The notes under the pieces are model-generated. The model was not told where the DNA came from, did not search any database, and was given only the letters and a program-made list of their open reading frames with translations. From Psychrobacillus sp040274765 (GTDB taxonomy: Bacteria; Bacillota; Bacilli; Bacillales_A; Planococcaceae), in contig JBEMAY010000007.1 in assembly GCA_040274765.1 (NCBI GenBank), forward strand, positions 1 to 64,000: DNA of 64,000 bases. Direction: 5' to 3'. The translations under genes and the position numbers were made by a program. Of this stretch, positions 42,732 through 50,910 are shown piece by piece. Position 1 is the first letter of the stretch; each line of letters begins with the position of its first letter.

Positions 42732-42760
42732 TTGCAATATACAATTTTTTTTAGTAATAT
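42732..42760 (+). promoter_or_regulatory. SigA promoter of the betaine-transporter operon
   Basis: TTGCAA (42732-42737) and TAATAT (42755-42760), 17 bases apart. The predicted start near 42767 lies just before the first arm of the leader stem. Confidence 0.6.
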
Positions 42761-42770
42761 TAGTAGTTAT

Positions 42771-42873
42771 AAATTAGACGTCCTTTAATTTCCAAATTCA
42801 GGGAAGTTTAATTGTTTAGGATTTTAGCAATTATTTATAGATTTTGAAGGAGGAGCGATCGAACGTCTAATTT
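42771..42873 (+). promoter_or_regulatory. Candidate structured 5' leader RNA
   Basis: An 11-bp perfect inverted repeat, AAATTAGACGT (42771-42781) and ACGTCTAATTT (42863-42873), encloses 81 bases. Inside are shorter hairpins: AATTT-CC-AAATT near 42787 and AATTG...CAATT near 42809-42831, and a GGAGGAG. The first arm begins where the transcript is predicted to start, so the whole element would be in the leader of the opu-type operon. It does not match a riboswitch class I remember. Confidence 0.5.
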
Positions 42874-42904
42874 AAAAACTGAATGAAAAGAGGTAGTCAA
42901 ACTA

Positions 42905-43900
42905 ATGAAAAAGATTATGTTATTTTTTTCACTTTGTATGCTTTTAGTACTTGCAGCCTGTGGCAGTGAGACAAGCAAGGACAATATTGAGGTGATTAAG
43001 TTTGCTGATGCGGGGTGGGATAGTATTCGCCTACACAATAGCATAGCTCAAACAATCGTCGAAGAAGGTTATGGTTATGAAACCGAAGTAACAAGTGGAA
43101 CAACGGCGGCAACCATGCAATCACTTGAAAAGGGCGACATAAATGTCTATATGGAAGTATGGACCGATAACATTAAAGATGTCTACGAAAAAGCAATTGA
43201 AAGTGGAGATATCATAAAGGTAGCTACTAATTTCGCTGATAACGCGCAAGGATTATATGTTCCAACTTACGTGATAGAAGGAGATGCAGAACGAGGTATT
43301 GAACCAATAGCACCGGATTTAAAAACGGTTCAAGACTTAGAGAAGTATCCAGAAATTTTCCAAGATCCCGAAGATAGCAGTAAAGGCCGAGTGGTCGGTG
43401 CTCCATCTAGTTGGGTAGTAAGTGAGTATTTGGGGACGAAACTTGAAACATATGGCCTTGACGAACAATATAACTATCTAGCACCTGGCTCTGATTCTGC
43501 CATTGTTGCAGATCTAGCTGGCGCATATAAAAAAGGCGAGCCGTGGGTAGGTTATTATTGGTCACCAACGTGGGTAACAGCAAGCTACGATTTAACTCTA
43601 TTAGAAGACGCACCATACGATGAAGCAACATGGAATGATTCGAAGGGAACTGAATTTCCTCCGAATGATGTAGTGGTTGCTGTTCATAAAGATTTACCAA
43701 CACAAGCTAAGGAAGTAGTAGACTTTTTAAGTAACTATGAAACTAGCAATGATTTAACTGAAAGTGCTTTAGATTACATGCAAGAAAATGATGTGGAAGC
43801 AGATGAAGCCGCTATTTGGTGGATGAAAGAGTATGAAGATATTTGGACAGCTTGGGTGTCAGAAGAAGTGGCTGAAAAAGTGAAAGCTTCTTTAAACTAA
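42905..43900 (+). CDS. opuAC: Glycine betaine-type ABC transporter, substrate-binding lipoprotein
   Basis: A 331-residue lipoprotein: signal peptide with lipobox LAAC at residues 16-19, then an OpuAC/ProX-type binding domain (IKFADAGWDSIRLHNSIAQTIVEEGYGYETEV, MEVWTDNI, GYYWSPTWVTASYDL). The tryptophans of WTDN and YYWSPTW probably form the aromatic box for a quaternary ammonium. First gene of the operon, unlike B. subtilis opuA where the ATPase comes first. The ligand could be betaine, proline betaine or carnitine. Confidence 0.88.
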   Translation: MKKIMLFFSLCMLLVLAACGSETSKDNIEVIKFADAGWDSIRLHNSIAQTIVEEGYGYETEVTSGTTAATMQSLEKGDINVYMEVWTDNIKDVYEKAIESGDIIKVATNFADNAQGLYVPTYVIEGDAERGIEPIAPDLKTVQDLEKYPEIFQDPEDSSKGRVVGAPSSWVVSEYLGTKLETYGLDEQYNYLAPGSDSAIVADLAGAYKKGEPWVGYYWSPTWVTASYDLTLLEDAPYDEATWNDSKGTEFPPNDVVVAVHKDLPTQAKEVVDFLSNYETSNDLTESALDYMQENDVEADEAAIWWMKEYEDIWTAWVSEEVAEKVKASLN

Positions 43901-43948
43901 TTCATAACTCAATCTAACTAAAAGAGAGGTGACCTGTGACTGTACTTT

Positions 43949-44824
43949 TTGCAGTCCCACTATATGACAGAATTTCCTAACGTACGATTTCCAATTGGGG
44001 ATGCAGTAGAAAAATTCGTGGATTTTTTAGCCGCGAACTTTGATGCATTTTTTGATTTTATCTTTATTATTTCTTCCTCTATGATTAAAGGTTTAGAGGC
44101 AGGTCTATTAGCAATACCTTGGTGGTTATTTATTGTTATCATCTTCTTGATCGGATGGTATTTTAACAATATTTATGGAGGTTTGCTTTATGGGGCATTT
44201 ATCTTCTTAATAGGCTCCTTTGATTTGTGGCCGGAAACGATGACCACTATTTCCATCGTTTTAATCTCCGTAATTTTGTCTCTTGTAATAGGCATTCCGC
44301 TAGGCGTTGGAATGGCTTTTAGTAAGTCCATGTCTAGAATCATGCGTCCGATATTGGATGCCATGCAGACAATGCCAAGCTTTGTCTACTTAATACCAGT
44401 AATTTTCTTCTTTCCACTTGGAAATGTACCAGCAGTTATTGCAACAATCATATATGCTTTACCACCAGTAATCCGTTTAACAGAATTAGGGATCCGAAGT
44501 GTAGATAAAGAAATCGTAGAATCTGCACAATCTTTTGGTTCCTCTTCCTCTCAAATGCTCATGAAAGTTCAACTACCACAAGCCTTACCTACAATAATGG
44601 CTGGTATCAATCAAACTACGATGATGGCTCTTGCAATGGCGGTTGTTGGTTCTATGGTTGGGGCACAGGGACTTGGAGAACGAGTACTCTTTGCGATTAA
44701 CAGAATTGATATATCGCTAGGCTTTGAAGCCGGAATTAGCATTGTATTCCTAGCGATAATTATTGACCGAGTTACCGGGGGAATTGCGAATCGCCTTCAG
44801 AAGCATAGGAGGGATGCAACATGA
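43949..44824 (+). CDS. opuAB: Glycine betaine-type ABC transporter permease
   Basis: A 291-residue permease of the ProW/OpuAB group with six to seven helices and the EAA loop EIVESAQSFGSSSSQMLMKVQLPQALPTIMAGINQTTMMALAMAVVGS. Start unclear: AGAGAGGTGA (43923-43931) fits CTG 43940 best, TTG 43949 is 17 bases away, and ATG 43964 is farther; the mature N-terminus MTEFPNVRFPIGDAVEKF is common to all. It overlaps the ATPase gene by 4 bases. Confidence 0.9.
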   Translation: MQSHYMTEFPNVRFPIGDAVEKFVDFLAANFDAFFDFIFIISSSMIKGLEAGLLAIPWWLFIVIIFLIGWYFNNIYGGLLYGAFIFLIGSFDLWPETMTTISIVLISVILSLVIGIPLGVGMAFSKSMSRIMRPILDAMQTMPSFVYLIPVIFFFPLGNVPAVIATIIYALPPVIRLTELGIRSVDKEIVESAQSFGSSSSQMLMKVQLPQALPTIMAGINQTTMMALAMAVVGSMVGAQGLGERVLFAINRIDISLGFEAGISIVFLAIIIDRVTGGIANRLQKHRRDAT

Positions 44825-46023
44825 CAGTAAAATTAAGACTAGAAAATGTCTCCAAAATATTTGGACCACGACCAAAAAAGGTAATTCCGATGGTAGAAAA
44901 AGGTGTACCGAAGGAAGAAATTTTAGCTAAAACTGGGCACACAGTCGGAGTGTATAATGCTTCCATGGAAATCATGGAGGGGGAGACCTTCGTTATTATG
45001 GGGTTATCCGGTAGCGGTAAATCTACTCTGATTCGTTGCTTAAACCTATTGAATAGACCGACGTCAGGTGCTATTTATGTCGATGGAGAAAATGTGGTCG
45101 ATTACAATAAGACACAGTTAAAGTTCTATCGTCAAAAGAAAATAGCAATGGTATTCCAACATTTTGGATTATTTAGTCATCGTACGGTATTGGAGAATAT
45201 CGAGTATGGATTAGAAATTAGAGGAATGTCCAAGAAGGAACGTCAGGAAATTGCTCAGAAGCATTTAGAGACGGTTGGTCTTAAAGGCTATGAAAATCAA
45301 TATCCAGATGAGCTTTCTGGCGGTATGCGTCAGCGAGTGGGAATTGCTCGAGCACTTGCTAATGATCCAGACATTCTATTAATGGACGAGCCCTTTAGTG
45401 CACTCGATCCACTCATCCGTAGAGAAATGCAGCTCGAGCTTCTAGATATCCAAAATCGTCTGCAAAAAACAATTATCTTCATCACACATGATGTCAACGA
45501 GGCGTTTAAAATTGGTGACCGTGTTGCTGTTATGAAAAACGGGAAAGTAGAGCAAATTGGTACTCCAGAAGAGATTTTGGAAAATCCAGCAAGCAGCTAT
45601 ATTTCGGAATTCATACGTGATATCGACCGCACTAAAATTCTTCAAGCCGAGCACATTATGTCTAAGCCTAATGGATTAGTATCCTTGAAGGATGGGCTAA
45701 ATGTTGCAATCCAGGTAATGAGAGAGAATGGTAACTCAAGCGCGTTTGTAGTAGACAGAAAGCGACAACTTCAAGGTATCATTACCATCGATCAAGCCAT
45801 TGAAGGGATGAAACAAAAGAAAACCTTACAAGAAACGATGTCGAAGGAAGTTAAAACTGTACATCCAGAAGAATACGTACAAGATTTAATTCAACAGGTT
45901 CTCGATTCCAAGTATCCGCTCGTTGTAACAGACGAGGAAGGTACGATGAAAGGAATTATTTTACGAGTGCATGTGCTGGCAAGTTTAATAAGTGATCCAA
46001 TAGAGGAATCAGAAGAAATATAA
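44821..46023 (+). CDS. opuAA: Glycine betaine-type ABC transporter ATPase with CBS domains
   Basis: A 400-residue ProV/OpuAA-type ATPase. Walker A GLSGSGKST, signature ELSGGMRQRVGIARAL, Walker B DILLMDEPFSALDP; then two CBS domains (about 285-395: GLVSLKDGLNVAIQVMRENGNSSAFVVDR and SKEVKTVHPEEYVQDLIQQVLDSKYPLVVTDEEG). In this family the CBS tandem senses ionic strength, or c-di-AMP, to gate osmoprotectant uptake. Last gene of the operon and followed by a terminator. Confidence 0.95.
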   Translation: MTVKLRLENVSKIFGPRPKKVIPMVEKGVPKEEILAKTGHTVGVYNASMEIMEGETFVIMGLSGSGKSTLIRCLNLLNRPTSGAIYVDGENVVDYNKTQLKFYRQKKIAMVFQHFGLFSHRTVLENIEYGLEIRGMSKKERQEIAQKHLETVGLKGYENQYPDELSGGMRQRVGIARALANDPDILLMDEPFSALDPLIRREMQLELLDIQNRLQKTIIFITHDVNEAFKIGDRVAVMKNGKVEQIGTPEEILENPASSYISEFIRDIDRTKILQAEHIMSKPNGLVSLKDGLNVAIQVMRENGNSSAFVVDRKRQLQGIITIDQAIEGMKQKKTLQETMSKEVKTVHPEEYVQDLIQQVLDSKYPLVVTDEEGTMKGIILRVHVLASLISDPIEESEEI

Positions 46024-46031
46024 ATATCAAG

Positions 46032-46071
46032 AAAGCCCAAAAGCGATTATATCGTCTTTGGGCTTTTATTT
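46032..46071 (+). terminator. Rho-independent terminator
   Basis: 10-bp stem AAAGCCCAAA / TTTGGGCTTT (46032-46041, 46057-46066) with an AT-rich T tail. Confidence 0.9.
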
Positions 46072-46247
46072 TTGACTTACGCAAAAGAAAAAGATGAGTT
46101 AGATTTACATAGAACATAAAATGATTATAAATCCATGGAAATTGGATATTTATGTTAAAATTTGAATATAGTTGTGAAAGAACAATCATTATCCATATTA
46201 TGTAATAAAATTTGGTCTAGATGAGTTGGACAGAGGGGGAATTGTCC

Positions 46248-46448
46248 ATGAATAATAGCGTAAAGAAAATATTAAAGAACAATATCAGAACACTGTTGGC
46301 TTTGGTTACATTCCATATTGGCATATTTACTTGGTTAGTATTAAGTAGTGAAGATATGATTCTAATAGAGGTGATTTTGTTATCCTTCTTTTTAATGGGG
46401 TTGTATGGCTTTTGTTTATGGAGCATGAAATCTAAAAGGGACACTTAA
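46248..46448 (+). CDS. Small membrane protein (66 aa)
   Basis: A 66-residue protein with a basic N-terminus (MNNSVKKILKNNIRTLLAL), two membrane helices (about 14-32 and 38-57) and a short charged tail (SMKSKRDT). ATG 46248 has GAGGGGG 7 bases upstream; a longer frame from 46221 lacks a site. A minus-strand open frame of equal length overlaps it, but lacks a convincing start and hydrophobic pattern. Function unknown. Confidence 0.65.
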   Translation: MNNSVKKILKNNIRTLLALVTFHIGIFTWLVLSSEDMILIEVILLSFFLMGLYGFCLWSMKSKRDT

Positions 46449-46523
46449 AGAAAGCATCTATTGTATTTTGGCTGACGTAATAGGGCATTCAGAGGACTAT
46501 CACTCATGTTAAGGAGAGATTAG

Positions 46524-47003
46524 ATGAAAAAGAAATTATTTATTTGGATTCCGATGCCAGTATTATTAATCGTTTTAATTACAGTGAATTGGAATTATAT
46601 TTCACAATATGTTGAGTGGAAGTTGAACTGGGAGGTAGGAATCCCGAAGCCTATAAAAATAGAAACTGTATTCCATACAAGAAATGGTTTTCCTGGAGAT
46701 GGAGAAGTCTTTCAAATTCTTCATTATCGCTCTATTGAAAAGAAGTTAGAGGAGAAAGATGGTTGGATTCCAATTAATGAAGATTCCTTTGACACTGTAT
46801 CCGGACACCTTAAAAAGTTTCAAAAAGATGTTGCTAATATTAATAAGGATACACAGCGGTTTAATATGTTATTTCAAGAGAATCCTGTGACTTTTGAGGA
46901 AAATGATAAATACTTATATAAATTGGAAGAGGATAATAGCTATATACTTGCTATATCAAATGCAAAAGAACAAAAACTGTTTGTGATGGAATGGATGCAA
47001 TAG
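46524..47003 (+). CDS. Membrane-anchored hypothetical protein (159 aa)
   Basis: One N-terminal membrane helix (about 4-22, LFIWIPMPVLLIVLITVNW) and an outer domain of about 130 residues (HTRNGFPGDGEVFQILHYRSIEKKLEEKDGW, NKYLYKLEEDNSYILAISNAKEQKLFVMEW). No family recognised. AAGGAG precedes the ATG. It may be transcribed with the small membrane protein 75 bases upstream. Confidence 0.7.
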   Translation: MKKKLFIWIPMPVLLIVLITVNWNYISQYVEWKLNWEVGIPKPIKIETVFHTRNGFPGDGEVFQILHYRSIEKKLEEKDGWIPINEDSFDTVSGHLKKFQKDVANINKDTQRFNMLFQENPVTFEENDKYLYKLEEDNSYILAISNAKEQKLFVMEWMQ

Positions 47004-47117
47004 CTGTTAAAGAATCTGCAATACCTACAGAGAGATACTCTTTTATAAACTATTTGCTAAATAGGGGTTTTACATCGATGAAGATTTTTTTGAGAATTTT
47101 ATGTTTTAGGAGGCTAT

Positions 47118-47585
47118 ATGAAACAGCATAAGATCAAAGTTATTCCGTATAATCCGAAATACGCAGTTCAAACAGTAGATATGTGGCGGAAAAGTAAGGA
47201 ACAGGCTATTGGACAAAAAGAATTTCATGATTTCGAAAGCCACGTGTATTTTTTAAATCATATTTTAACGGAACAGTTTCAAATAGCGTTAGCGTTAATG
47301 GATGAAGAAATAGTTGGGATGATTGCCTATAATGACAGGGAAATAAGCCAGCTGTATATTCATTTAGAGTATCAAGGAATCGGTATAGGGCGAATGTTAT
47401 TAGATAAAGCAAAGACAGAATCTAGTGGGAAATTAACATTATACACATTTGAGGTAAATAAAAATGCACAAAAGTTTTATGAAAAACATGGTTTTGAAGT
47501 GATAAGTAGAGGACATGAAAACGAAGAAAATTTACCTGACATTCAATACGAATGGGTATCCAAAAAACAATTATGCGAAGAGTAA
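47118..47585 (+). CDS. GNAT-family N-acetyltransferase
   Basis: A 155-residue GNAT: IALALMDEEIVGMIAYNDREISQLYIHLEYQGIGIGRMLLDKAKTES contains the acetyl-CoA-binding loop QGIGIGR, and VNKNAQKFYEKHGFEVISRG is motif B. Acceptor unknown. AGGAGG precedes the ATG. Single gene. Confidence 0.92.
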   Translation: MKQHKIKVIPYNPKYAVQTVDMWRKSKEQAIGQKEFHDFESHVYFLNHILTEQFQIALALMDEEIVGMIAYNDREISQLYIHLEYQGIGIGRMLLDKAKTESSGKLTLYTFEVNKNAQKFYEKHGFEVISRGHENEENLPDIQYEWVSKKQLCEE

Positions 47586-47721
47586 CTTTGAATGGTTGCT
47601 CTTTTTTATTTTATAAAATGGAGGACTATATTTAAAATGCATAAAAAATGAGTTAGAAAACATATCTTCAAACTCATTTTACTGTGTCATTGTTTATTAA
47701 AATGCTTCGTTTTTTTGCTAC

Positions 47722-48204
47722 TTATTTGGAATAAGCGGAAAGACCTCGACCAATAAGGTTTGCAGAAACAGGATCTTTTCCGAGTTCTCTTGCCCAAATT
47801 GATAATTGTCCTATATGGTGAATTTCATGAGCAATGGTATGTCGCATGATTTCACCCCAAGTATCCGTCACCATTCTTCCGTCTGGTAAGGTATCGTAAA
47901 ACAAACGATTTTCCATACTGGGTTCCCAGTCTTTTACAAAGTCTTCAACCTCTAAATGAAATTGAGCATCTAATTCTCTAACCTTATTTAAGCTTTTATA
48001 CTCCTCAAAATTCTCTTGGAAGTCATTTTTCCCTTGTAAGAGACGTATCCAGCTCCATTCGACATCAACTATATGGAAAAGTGTGTGCAATATACTTCCC
48101 ATTCCACCTATTCGATTTTGCAGAAGCTCCTCTTCACTTAAGTCCTCACACCAACGATACCAATCTTCTCTTACTTCCCAATTATACCTAAAAAAAACTT
48201 GCAA
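47722..48204 (-). CDS. DinB-family protein
   Basis: A 160-residue DinB-like four-helix protein. The metal triad is visible: first His in ILHTLFHIVDVEWSW and the pair in MRHTIAHEIHHIGQLSIWARELG. I placed the start at TTG 48204, 8 bases after AAGGAG; GTG 48213 touches that site. Family members are thiol transferases or unassigned. A single gene on the minus strand; no SOS box seen. Confidence 0.85.
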   Translation of the reverse strand: MQVFFRYNWEVREDWYRWCEDLSEEELLQNRIGGMGSILHTLFHIVDVEWSWIRLLQGKNDFQENFEEYKSLNKVRELDAQFHLEVEDFVKDWEPSMENRLFYDTLPDGRMVTDTWGEIMRHTIAHEIHHIGQLSIWARELGKDPVSANLIGRGLSAYSK

Positions 48205-48387
48205 AAATGCCACTCCTTATCGAAAAATATGTAACTGAAAAAAACATTAAAGCGATACTACATTACTATTCTATAAAAATAGGTTGAAGTCCTTCTTCTC
48301 TTCATCTATGCTATTCAAAGTTGTAAAGTAAATGAAAAATTCAGAAAAAACTTCCATTTTAAAAGGATTAATCATACAATGAAATTA

Positions 48388-48399
48388 GAACGGTCGTTC
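48388..48399 (+). promoter_or_regulatory. TetR-type operator
   Basis: The palindrome GAACG-GT-CGTTC lies just after a TACAAT -10-like hexamer (48374-48379) and before the TetR gene. It overlaps the predicted transcript start, as expected for autorepression. Similar GAACG/CGTTC sites are frequent for TetR regulators. Confidence 0.6.
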
Positions 48400-48426
48400 A
48401 AATTAACGGAAGGAGATTATTTTGTA

Positions 48427-49020
48427 TTGAGTAGGCGTTATGACAGCGAAGAGGCAAAACGGATCATTAAGGAAAAGGCTTTTGAATTGTTTTCATTACA
48501 TGGCTATAATCAGACCTCAATCGCAGACGTTTCTAAAGCTTCTGGATTTAGTAAAGGTCACATTTACTATCATTTTGAAAACAAAGAGAAGTTGTTTGTC
48601 CTATTAGCACAGAATTCCATGCATGATTGGTATTCAAAATGGACGGATGTCGAACAAAATTATTCATCAGCCACTGAAAAATGGTACGGAATGGCCAAGC
48701 ATGTTTTGTACAATTATCAAACTCCATTGCTTAAAGCTGGAGAGGAATTGGCAGCTAATCCTAAATCATCATTGGAATCGGTCCGAAAGTTATATGAACT
48801 TGCGGTAGTGCCAATGAGCTCTTATCGTTCAATCTTTATAGAAGGAATTGAATGTGGTGAGTTCGAAAACGGCAATGTTGATGAATGGACTGCTCTGTTA
48901 GGAACTTGGCTCGGGGGATTATGTCAATTGACCAATACACAGCCATTACAGTCACTTGAGCCTTTATTTGAACAAGCAATCACTATATTTTTAAGTTCAA
49001 TAAAGAAAAGGGGAAACTGA
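48427..49020 (+). CDS. TetR-family regulator
   Basis: A 197-residue TetR regulator: HTH in AKRIIKEKAFELFSLHGYNQTSIADVSKASGFSKGHIYYHFENKEKLFVLL. TTG 48427 is chosen since GGAAGGAG (48409-48416) lies before it and the operator would otherwise be inside the coding region; ATG 48379 is an alternative. First gene of an operon with an SGNH hydrolase (1 base gap) and an SDR (2 base gap), which suggests control of lipid or ester metabolism. Confidence 0.85.
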   Translation: MSRRYDSEEAKRIIKEKAFELFSLHGYNQTSIADVSKASGFSKGHIYYHFENKEKLFVLLAQNSMHDWYSKWTDVEQNYSSATEKWYGMAKHVLYNYQTPLLKAGEELAANPKSSLESVRKLYELAVVPMSSYRSIFIEGIECGEFENGNVDEWTALLGTWLGGLCQLTNTQPLQSLEPLFEQAITIFLSSIKKRGN

Positions 49021-49021
49021 T

Positions 49022-49720
49022 ATGAAAGTTGCATTAATTGGTGACAGTTTAACAGAGGGGCGACCTGGCGTTTCGTTTGTAAATATTTTAAAAGAGAAAT
49101 TTCCAAATGGTTCTTTTGTGAATCTTGGAAAACCAGGGGAGACTGTAAAAAGTCTATATAGTCGCCTTATCAAAACAGAGTTAGATTCTAATTTTGATTT
49201 GGTTTTTCTTTGGGTTGGTACGAATGACGTGTATTCAAAGCTTTTGAAGGTTCAGGCGCAACCAGTAGCTGAACATCATGATGAATTTATAAAGCTTTAC
49301 CAGCAAGTTTTAGAAATGGTAATTCCTACTACCAAGAAGGTGGTGACGGTTTCACCCTCTATAGTAGGTGAACAGCTTGAAAATCATACTAACAAGGAAA
49401 TTAAAGAATTATCTGCTCTTATCAAATCTTTAAGTGAAAAAGAGCTAATAGATTATATGAATCTTCATGCCATTTTTGAGAAAGAATTGGCTAACAGCGA
49501 CAGCTCCACTTATATTTCAACTAATCCATTTCGAGTTATGTTTGATGTATTCTTCTACAAAAGTGAAGCAAGGATTGATCGATTATCAAGCCAGCGTGGT
49601 TTAAAACTTACCTTAGATGGAATACATCTAAACAGCACCGGAGCAAGAATTGTTGCAGATGAGTATGCCAGTGTGATGAGAAGTACACTTGGTGATATTT
49701 CAATTATGGAAGTTTCTTAA
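49022..49720 (+). CDS. SGNH/GDSL-family hydrolase
   Basis: A 232-residue esterase/lipase-like enzyme. Block I is VALIGDSLTEG (nucleophile Ser8), block III WVGTNDVYS and block V DGIHLNSTGARIVADEY with the catalytic Asp and His. No signal peptide, so cytoplasmic. In the middle of the TetR-SGNH-SDR operon. Substrate unknown; acyl or acetyl esters are likely. Confidence 0.9.
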   Translation: MKVALIGDSLTEGRPGVSFVNILKEKFPNGSFVNLGKPGETVKSLYSRLIKTELDSNFDLVFLWVGTNDVYSKLLKVQAQPVAEHHDEFIKLYQQVLEMVIPTTKKVVTVSPSIVGEQLENHTNKEIKELSALIKSLSEKELIDYMNLHAIFEKELANSDSSTYISTNPFRVMFDVFFYKSEARIDRLSSQRGLKLTLDGIHLNSTGARIVADEYASVMRSTLGDISIMEVS

Positions 49721-49722
49721 GG

Positions 49723-50541
49723 ATGGAAGCAAAAAGAAAAGTTGCGATTGTTACTGGTGGAGCCTCCGGAATTGGTAAAGCAATTTGCGAAGAACTCATC
49801 ACTCAACAGGTGTTTGTCATAATAGCAGATGTAAATAAGATAGAAGGTAAAGTTGTGGAGGATGAGCTTAACCGACAACAGAGCTGTGGGCGGTATGAGT
49901 ATGTGGATGTAGCTGATCAAGTAAGGATGGAAGAGTTGGTACAGAATACTTTTAACGAATATGGCAGGCTGGATTATCTGTTTAATAACGCAGGTATTAC
50001 TATGTATGGTGAGTTGTATGATGTTTCAATAGAGGATTGGAAACATATCGTAAATATCAATCTATGGGGAGTCATTCATGGGACACAGATTGGCTACAAG
50101 ATCATGAAAGAGCAAGGCTTTGGTCACATTGTAAATACTTCCTCGGCAGCAGGATTGGGCCCGGCTCCTCTGACTGCAGCATACGCCGCTACGAAACATG
50201 CTGTAATTGGGCTCACAACCTCGTTGCATTATGAGGCAAAAGAACATGGTGTGAAAGTAAGTGTACTTTGTCCCACGTTTGTAGATACGCCCATCTTTTC
50301 AAATGCTGTAGCTATTAATATGGATAAGCATAAAATGATTCAACAGATGAAAAAGCAGAAGTTAATGACTCCTGAAAAGCTAGCAAAGATTACACTAAAT
50401 GGTGTTCATCATAACACCCCTATCATTTGTCCAATGCCTATGAGACGAACAATGGATATCTTTTTTTCGTTGTTTCCGATAGCACATAGTAAGCTAATGG
50501 ACTATGTTTGCAAAGTTGGAAGGAAAGCTCGAATATCATAG
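49723..50541 (+). CDS. Short-chain dehydrogenase/reductase
   Basis: A 272-residue classical SDR: cofactor motif TGGASGIGKAI, LFNNAGITMYGEL, catalytic Ser in NTSSAAGLGPAPL and YAATKHAVIGLTTSL (Tyr-x-x-x-Lys). Longer C-terminus (MRRTMDIFFSLFPIAHSKLMDYV) suggests a lipid- or steroid-like substrate. Last gene of the TetR-SGNH-SDR operon. Confidence 0.92.
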   Translation: MEAKRKVAIVTGGASGIGKAICEELITQQVFVIIADVNKIEGKVVEDELNRQQSCGRYEYVDVADQVRMEELVQNTFNEYGRLDYLFNNAGITMYGELYDVSIEDWKHIVNINLWGVIHGTQIGYKIMKEQGFGHIVNTSSAAGLGPAPLTAAYAATKHAVIGLTTSLHYEAKEHGVKVSVLCPTFVDTPIFSNAVAINMDKHKMIQQMKKQKLMTPEKLAKITLNGVHHNTPIICPMPMRRTMDIFFSLFPIAHSKLMDYVCKVGRKARIS

Positions 50542-50557
50542 TGTTAAATACTTCAAG

Positions 50558-50590
50558 AAGCCCTTCCTCGTCACGGAGAAGGGCTTTGTA
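50558..50590. terminator. Rho-independent terminator
   Basis: 9-bp stem AAGCCCTTC / GAAGGGCTT (50558-50566, 50578-50586) with a short T tail. Confidence 0.75.
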
Positions 50591-50601
50591 GTTTATAGCT
50601 A

Positions 50602-50781
50602 TTAAAGAACCGGATAATAGGCTTCAAAGCTTGGATGACAATAAAATGGGGGTTTTGCTCCAATTTCGGGTAGCTTAAAGGGCTTGGCGTTAGAGTTATA
50701 TTGTACATTTACCTTTGCACTGGAGTAATTCGTGAGTAGTGTTTCTGCCCCTTGGTTAAGTATTAACAAATGATTGTTCAA
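50602..50781 (-). CDS. Hypothetical small protein (59 aa)
   Basis: Starting at TTG 50781 with AAAGGAGG 7 bases upstream, the product is a 59-residue soluble protein (LNNHLLILNQGAETLLTNYSSAKVNVQYNSNAKPFKLPEIGAKPPFYCHPSFEAYYPVL). No family recognised. The longer frame to 50871 would add a hydrophobic segment but has no ribosome site. The evidence is only the good ribosome site and the convergent terminator. Confidence 0.4.
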   Translation of the reverse strand: MNNHLLILNQGAETLLTNYSSAKVNVQYNSNAKPFKLPEIGAKPPFYCHPSFEAYYPVL

Positions 50782-50910
50782 CTGCATTCCTCCTTTTAAA
50801 TAATAATTTATTCTTTCATCGAAAAGTAGGCACAGCACGAAGATTATTATCACCGATATAGGTAAGTACACATAAAGTAGTTCGAGGATTAAACAAGAAG
50901 GGAGATATTA

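Noticed and set aside
46217..46444. Minus-strand 75-codon frame opposite the 66-aa membrane protein
   Set aside because: The plus-strand frame has the ribosome site and a proper two-helix pattern.
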